A stretch of DNA of 64,000 nt from NCBI GenBank assembly GCA_017465905.1, contig JAFTVE010000008.1:1-64000 (forward strand). The letters run 5' to 3'. Below, piece after piece: positions 60,170 to 64,000 of this stretch (the stretch's first letter is position 1; the number at the start of each line of letters is the position of its first letter). Made by a program: the position numbers and the translations under genes. Source of the DNA: Bacteroidaceae bacterium. GTDB lineage: Bacteria; Bacteroidota; Bacteroidia; Bacteroidales; Bacteroidaceae. The notes under the pieces are model-generated. The model did not search any database and was not told the DNA's origin. It was given only the letters and a program-made list of their open reading frames with translations.

Positions 60170-62245
60170 TTATGAGTTCATACTCATGAGGAACTCTTCG
60201 TTGTCCTTAGTGTTCTCCAAGCGTCCCTTGACGAAGTCCATGGCCTCGATGGGGTTCATGTCGGAGAGGAATTTGCGGAGTATCCACATGCGGTCGAGTG
60301 TCTGGCGGTCGTGGAGCAGGTCGTCGCGACGGGTGCTCGATGCTACGATGTTCACGGCAGGGAAGATACGCTTGTTCGAGAGGTTGCGGTCGAGCTGCAA
60401 CTCCATGTTACCTGTTCCTTTGAACTCCTCGAAGATAACCTCGTCCATCTTCGAACCGGTTTCAGTGAGGGCGGTGGCGATAATAGTGAGCGAACCTCCG
60501 TTCTCGATGTTACGTGCAGCACCGAAGAAGCGCTTGGGCTTGTGCAAAGCGTTGGCGTCGACACCACCTGAGAGCACCTTGCCTGAAGCGGGTGATACGG
60601 TGTTGTAAGCACGAGCAAGGCGGGTGATGGAGTCGAGGAAGATGACTACATCGTGCCCGCACTCTACCATACGCTTGGCCTTCTCGAGTACGATACCGGC
60701 AATCTTGACGTGACGCTCGGCGGGCTCGTCGAAGGTAGAGGCGATAACTTCGGCATTGACGCTGCGGGCCATATCGGTAACCTCCTCGGGACGCTCATCG
60801 ATGAGCAGCATGATCATGTATACCTCGGGATGGTTGGCTGCAATGGCATTGGCAATGTCCTTCAATAGTATGGTTTTACCTGTTTTGGGCTGTGCCACGA
60901 TGAGACCACGCTGTCCCTTGCCTATCGGAGAGAAGAGGTCAACCACGCGGGCTGACAGATTGTCGTAGTTGCCTGCACAGAGGGTGAACTTCTCCTCGGG
61001 AAAGAGCGGTGTTAGATGCTCGAAGGGTACGCGGTCGCGCACAACATTGGGCGAAAGTCCGTTGATGCGGCTTATCTTGACGAGGGGGAAATATTTTTCT
61101 CCTTCACGTGCAGGACGGATGGTACCTTCCACAACGTCTCCGGTCTTGAGTCCGTGGAGACGTATCTGATTCTGCGATACGTAGATGTCGTCGGGTGAAG
61201 CCAGATAATTGTAGTCGGCTGAGCGAAGGAAACCATAGTTATCGGGCATAATCTCGAGCACACCACTTACTTCGATGATGTCTTCAAAGTCGTAGAAGCG
61301 CTCAGGCTCGGGCTTGCGTTGCTGCTCCTGCTCTTTGGCTTCGGGTTGCTTGCCTTGGGTGGATTCCAGATAAGCTTCTGCATAACTACCCTTCTTGTGC
61401 TTGGCTTTCTTGGGCTCGTTCTGAGATTCTTCTTTGGAATGCTCATTGAGTTTGGTCGCTTCGAATTTGCCAATTAGCTCGGTGGGAAGTTCGGCTGACT
61501 CTGTGGGTAGGTCCTCGATGGGAATGAAATCATCGGTGCCAGCTGCTACGGGTGCGCCAATAGAGGCAGCTTCGCCCTGTGGCTCTTGCTTGCTTATCTC
61601 TTTCTCCTGGTCTGTCGTTTCGTCGGTCTTCTGTGCTTTAGGCTTGCGGCCACGTTTTTTAGGCTGCACAGGAACTTCTGCAGCCTCGGCATTAGTCGCA
61701 GTAGGTGTAGCCTTTGCCTCTTCTGCGTTCTGCTTGTTTGTGGCTGGTGCTGTTTCTTCAGTTGCCGATTGAGTCTCTTTCGTATCTTTTTCTTTAGCTA
61801 CTGCTTCTGCCTCTTTCTGTGCTTTCGCCTTGCGTCCGCGCTTCTTTGGTTGCGTTGGTTCTCCTATCTTTACCTCTTGCTGTGCTACAGTCTCTGTAGT
61901 GGAAGCTTGTGGCTCCTCCTTGGCTGTGACAGGGAGGGGACTTTTCTCTTCTATGGGGGTGGCAATGATTTTGGGCGTATCGTTGATTTTTTCAGCTTTG
62001 TTCTGGTCGGCTGAGTATACCTTGTTTGCTACCTCCTTCTTATTGATGCGTGTGCGCTGGCGACGTTCACTCTTGCCCTCTTCGGCTGCGACCTTCTTTT
62101 GTGCTCCGGCAATAGCTTGCTCATCGAGGATGCGGTAGATAAGGTCTTGGCGTTCGAGCGACTTTGTTCCTTTTATACCCATTTCATTGGCGATCTCTTG
62201 CAGTTCGCCTACTTCTTTGTTGTTCAGTTGGATAATGTTGTACAT
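60170..62245 (-). CDS. rho: Transcription termination factor Rho with long inserted disordered region
   Basis: The 691 residues contain an N-terminal helical domain (1-47), a Lys/Glu/Ala/Pro-rich insert (about 52-318), the RNA-binding cold-shock-like domain (from [13 protein letters not shown], about 322) and the RecA-like ATPase with Walker [34 protein letters not shown] and [18 protein letters not shown]. Rho stops untranslated transcripts. The insert contains two AT-hook-like motifs ([11 protein letters not shown] and [11 protein letters not shown]). Such an insert lets Rho of Bacteroides form condensates, as I recall. It has its own promoter at 62378-62408. Confidence 0.96.
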   Translation of the reverse strand: MYNIIQLNNKEVGELQEIANEMGIKGTKSLERQDLIYRILDEQAIAGAQKKVAAEEGKSERRQRTRINKKEVANKVYSADQNKAEKINDTPKIIATPIEEKSPLPVTAKEEPQASTTETVAQQEVKIGEPTQPKKRGRKAKAQKEAEAVAKEKDTKETQSATEETAPATNKQNAEEAKATPTATNAEAAEVPVQPKKRGRKPKAQKTDETTDQEKEISKQEPQGEAASIGAPVAAGTDDFIPIEDLPTESAELPTELIGKFEATKLNEHSKEESQNEPKKAKHKKGSYAEAYLESTQGKQPEAKEQEQQRKPEPERFYDFEDIIEVSGVLEIMPDNYGFLRSADYNYLASPDDIYVSQNQIRLHGLKTGDVVEGTIRPAREGEKYFPLVKISRINGLSPNVVRDRVPFEHLTPLFPEEKFTLCAGNYDNLSARVVDLFSPIGKGQRGLIVAQPKTGKTILLKDIANAIAANHPEVYMIMLLIDERPEEVTDMARSVNAEVIASTFDEPAERHVKIAGIVLEKAKRMVECGHDVVIFLDSITRLARAYNTVSPASGKVLSGGVDANALHKPKRFFGAARNIENGGSLTIIATALTETGSKMDEVIFEEFKGTGNMELQLDRNLSNKRIFPAVNIVASSTRRDDLLHDRQTLDRMWILRKFLSDMNPIEAMDFVKGRLENTKDNEEFLMSMNS

Positions 62246-62377
62246 AAATGTGAATTTGTGATTTCATTGTTTTCGCACTCACATTTCACGCACTCTTTGC
62301 CCTGGGAAGAATGGGCATATGCCTGTATTTTCGATAAATAATGTTAGGAAAAACTATGTGAGTCGAATTTGACGCTA

Positions 62378-62408
62378 CAAAAGTAGACATTTTATTTATA
62401 TTGGCAAT
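62378..62408 (-). promoter_or_regulatory. Promoter of rho
   Basis: The minus strand reads ATTG (62408-62405, near TTTG), 19 bases, TACTTTTG (62385-62378). The leader to the rho ATG is about 125 bases, long enough for autoregulation, as known for rho elsewhere. Confidence 0.55.
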
Positions 62409-62487
62409 AAACTTTGGGCGTTTTTTTTGAAATTTATGGTTTTGTCAAGAATTTACTCGGCGCTCGCTGTGAAAAAATCAAAGTACC

Positions 62488-62519
62488 TTTGCTTTTCTCG
62501 CTCGCTTCTCGTAAATTTG
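62488..62519 (+). promoter_or_regulatory. Promoter of the DUF3805 gene
   Basis: TTTG (62488-62491), exactly 20 bases, TAAATTTG (62512-62519), the exact consensus, 33 bases upstream of the ATG. Confidence 0.8.
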
Positions 62520-62552
62520 TACCAATAAATCTTTACAGACAACAATTGACGT

Positions 62553-63374
62553 ATGAAAAAGTTTATAGCGCCCGGTTCGTGGTTTGCATTCTCGTATCCT
62601 GATACGTGGTTTGAGTTTAGCGAAGAGCCCGACTGCTTCCTCTTCTATAATCCCGAAAAGTGGGAAGGCAACTTCCGTATCTCGGCCTATCGCGACACAT
62701 CGGCTTCGTTTGGCGACAAGATGATGCGTGATGCGCTGAAAGCCCCCGGGGCGAGATTGCAGAAGGTAGCGCTGTGGGAGACTGTGTATACCGCCGAGAC
62801 CTTTACCGAGCAGCTCGTGGAGTATGTCACTCATCGCTGGACTATAGGCTATGGGCAGACTTGCGTGGAGTGCTCGTATACGGCTCAGCATGGTGAGCAT
62901 ATAGGGACGGCAAATGCTATCATTGCCTCTCTGGAGATCATGCAACCTCGTGAGAGTTTCCATAACCAATATATCCCTGTTCGCGTGGCCGAGGTGGAAC
63001 TCATCGAATCGTGCTACGCCACCGTGGAGGAGCTGGGTATGAAGCTCTTCAAGGAACGCTTCCGCGACTTTGATTATAATATCTGTCTGCTCCAGAAGTT
63101 GGCTCCCCGTGCCGAACTTACCAGGCAGCTGGGCAGCGATGTGGGTGCCGTGATGGGCATCACGCTGTGTGCCTTGCTGGCCGAGAGCATCGAGGGGCTG
63201 GAGTGGAATACTTATGTCAATGGTAATGTGGAGGCTCCTGTGCTGATGTATGGCGATACGTGCGTGGCACGTCCGATGCTTCTCTTTGGCAAAAAGGGCG
63301 AAATGTTGGCCGAGGCTGACGTGGCGAAGATTGTAGAGGATATACGTACGCGAATAGCTGAATCCGCATGCTGA
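62553..63374 (+). CDS. DUF3805 protein
   Basis: The 273 residues have a first half of DUF3805/PsbP-like type (GSWFAFSYPDTWFEFSEEPDCF, about 7-28, with RISAYRD) and a second half with an alpha/beta pattern (YATVEELGMKLFKERF). No signal peptide is visible. The function is unknown. Its end overlaps the start of the ABC-F gene by 7 bases, so the two are translationally coupled. Confidence 0.85.
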   Translation: MKKFIAPGSWFAFSYPDTWFEFSEEPDCFLFYNPEKWEGNFRISAYRDTSASFGDKMMRDALKAPGARLQKVALWETVYTAETFTEQLVEYVTHRWTIGYGQTCVECSYTAQHGEHIGTANAIIASLEIMQPRESFHNQYIPVRVAEVELIESCYATVEELGMKLFKERFRDFDYNICLLQKLAPRAELTRQLGSDVGAVMGITLCALLAESIEGLEWNTYVNGNVEAPVLMYGDTCVARPMLLFGKKGEMLAEADVAKIVEDIRTRIAESAC

Positions 63375-64000
63375 TACCTTACCTACAGGTCGATGGCCTG
63401 ACAAAGTCGTTTGGCGACCTGGTGCTCTTCGAGGGCATCTCCTTTGGCGTAGCCCAGGGACAGCGCGTAGGCCTCATTGCCCGCAACGGCGCTGGCAAGA
63501 GCACGCTGCTCGATGTGCTGGCTGGCATAGAGGGGCACGACAGGGGCTCCATTGTATATAAGAATGACTTGCGCGTAGGCTACCTTCGTCAACGCCCGGT
63601 ATATCCTGCTGGACTCACCGTGCTGGAGGCTTGCTTCCACGAAACCAACGATACGTTGCAGCTCATCCGTGAATATGAGCAATGCCTGGAGACACCAGGC
63701 AATCCCGGACTGGATGAGCTGCTCGACCGTATGGAGCATGCCGACGCATGGAATTACGAGCAGCGAGCCAAGCAGATACTCACCTCGCTCCATATCACCG
63801 ACTATGACCAGAAGGTGGAGACGCTATCGGGCGGACAGCTCAAGCGTGTGGCCCTGGCCAATGTGCTGATAGGCAACCCCGATATGCTTATCCTCGACGA
63901 GCCTACCAACCACCTTGACCTCCCGCTCATCGAATGGCTTGAGGACTACCTCACACGCAGCACCGCTACGCTACTCATGGTGACACACGACCGCTACTTC
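63368..64000 (+). CDS. ABC-F family ATPase, 5' part
   Basis: The reading frame starts at ATG 63368 (MLIPYLQVDGLTKSFGD) and stays open to the window end, so the gene is cut. The visible first ABC domain has Walker A ARNGAGKST (about 36-44; the first position is Ala where Gly is usual), signature LSGGQLKRVALA, Walker B MLILDEPTNHLDL and the H-loop THDRYF at the end. ABC-F proteins act on the ribosome as translation factors or resistance proteins (Uup, EttA and Vga-like). The Uup group is the most likely; the linker needed to decide is outside the window. Overlap with DUF3805 is 7 bases. Confidence 0.9.
   Translation, partial: MLIPYLQVDGLTKSFGDLVLFEGISFGVAQGQRVGLIARNGAGKSTLLDVLAGIEGHDRGSIVYKNDLRVGYLRQRPVYPAGLTVLEACFHETNDTLQLIREYEQCLETPGNPGLDELLDRMEHADAWNYEQRAKQILTSLHITDYDQKVETLSGGQLKRVALANVLIGNPDMLILDEPTNHLDLPLIEWLEDYLTRSTATLLMVTHDRYF

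Overview
The window is a gap-free stretch of chromosome from a member of the Bacteroidales, most likely Bacteroidaceae/Prevotellaceae-like. The evidence is the gene content: DUF3244, DUF4296, DUF4369, DUF4494 and DUF3805 proteins, a lipoprotein TamA homologue, type IX secretion (T9SS) C-terminal signals, BspA-type leucine-rich repeats and a Rho factor with a large disordered insert. The promoters also fit, with the Bacteroidetes form TTTG-N20-TAnnTTTG at several genes. I see no rRNA, tRNA, CRISPR array, transposase or phage gene. Species-level identity is not decidable from the sequence alone.

Layout. (1) 0.3-9.3 kb, minus strand: an RHS/YD-repeat secreted giant protein with a C-terminal HEYGH zincin-like tip, small secreted companions, and a lipoprotein-TPR-transmembrane protein with an HTH-like tail. 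(2) 9.3-14.4 kb: rsmG, a GDSL esterase, and a sugar-acid module (uxaA, with kdgK and eda divergent) for altronate/KDG/KDPG breakdown, ending in back-to-back terminators. (3) 14.7-26.6 kb, minus strand: ileS, a DksA-like gene, lspA, two small genes, dedA, a TPR gene, glnS and dnaX. (4) 26.8-38.5 kb: a membrane Ser/Thr kinase with a periplasmic LRR domain and its small regulatory partner; divergent from them an LRR lipoprotein, a subtilisin with a dockerin-like pair, and a cohesin-like/ASH/InlB-repeat surface protein. (5) 38.7-40.4 kb: a DivIC-like protein, a small membrane protein and a DUF4369 lipoprotein. (6) 40.4-48.4 kb, minus strand: MetH reactivation domain, dihydroorotase, a dolichol-phosphate-mannose-type glycosyltransferase, then a sialic-acid operon (nanA, a kelch mutarotase-sodium symporter fusion, an epimerase). 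(7) 48.5-53.1 kb: trmO, two metallo-beta-lactamase-fold hydrolases, TamL-like OMP. (8) 53.3-59 kb: an rRNA/tRNA methyltransferase, a 1135-residue double sensor-kinase, a response regulator and an AbgT-like membrane fragment. (9) 59-64 kb: yggS, DUF4494, rho, DUF3805 and the start of an ABC-F ATPase.

The most interesting points are these. The sensor kinase is an internal duplication in which one half keeps the ATPase motifs and the other keeps the histidine. An LRR receptor-like kinase lies divergent from a secreted LRR/dockerin/cohesin-like set. IleRS has GIHH in place of the HIGH signature. A promoter-carrying intergenic repeat is duplicated upstream of glnS and dnaX. A composite intergenic repeat (AATTGAA-type heptamers, then CCGGATGGCTGT, then CGTTAACG-type units) recurs between genes and has entered a reading frame.
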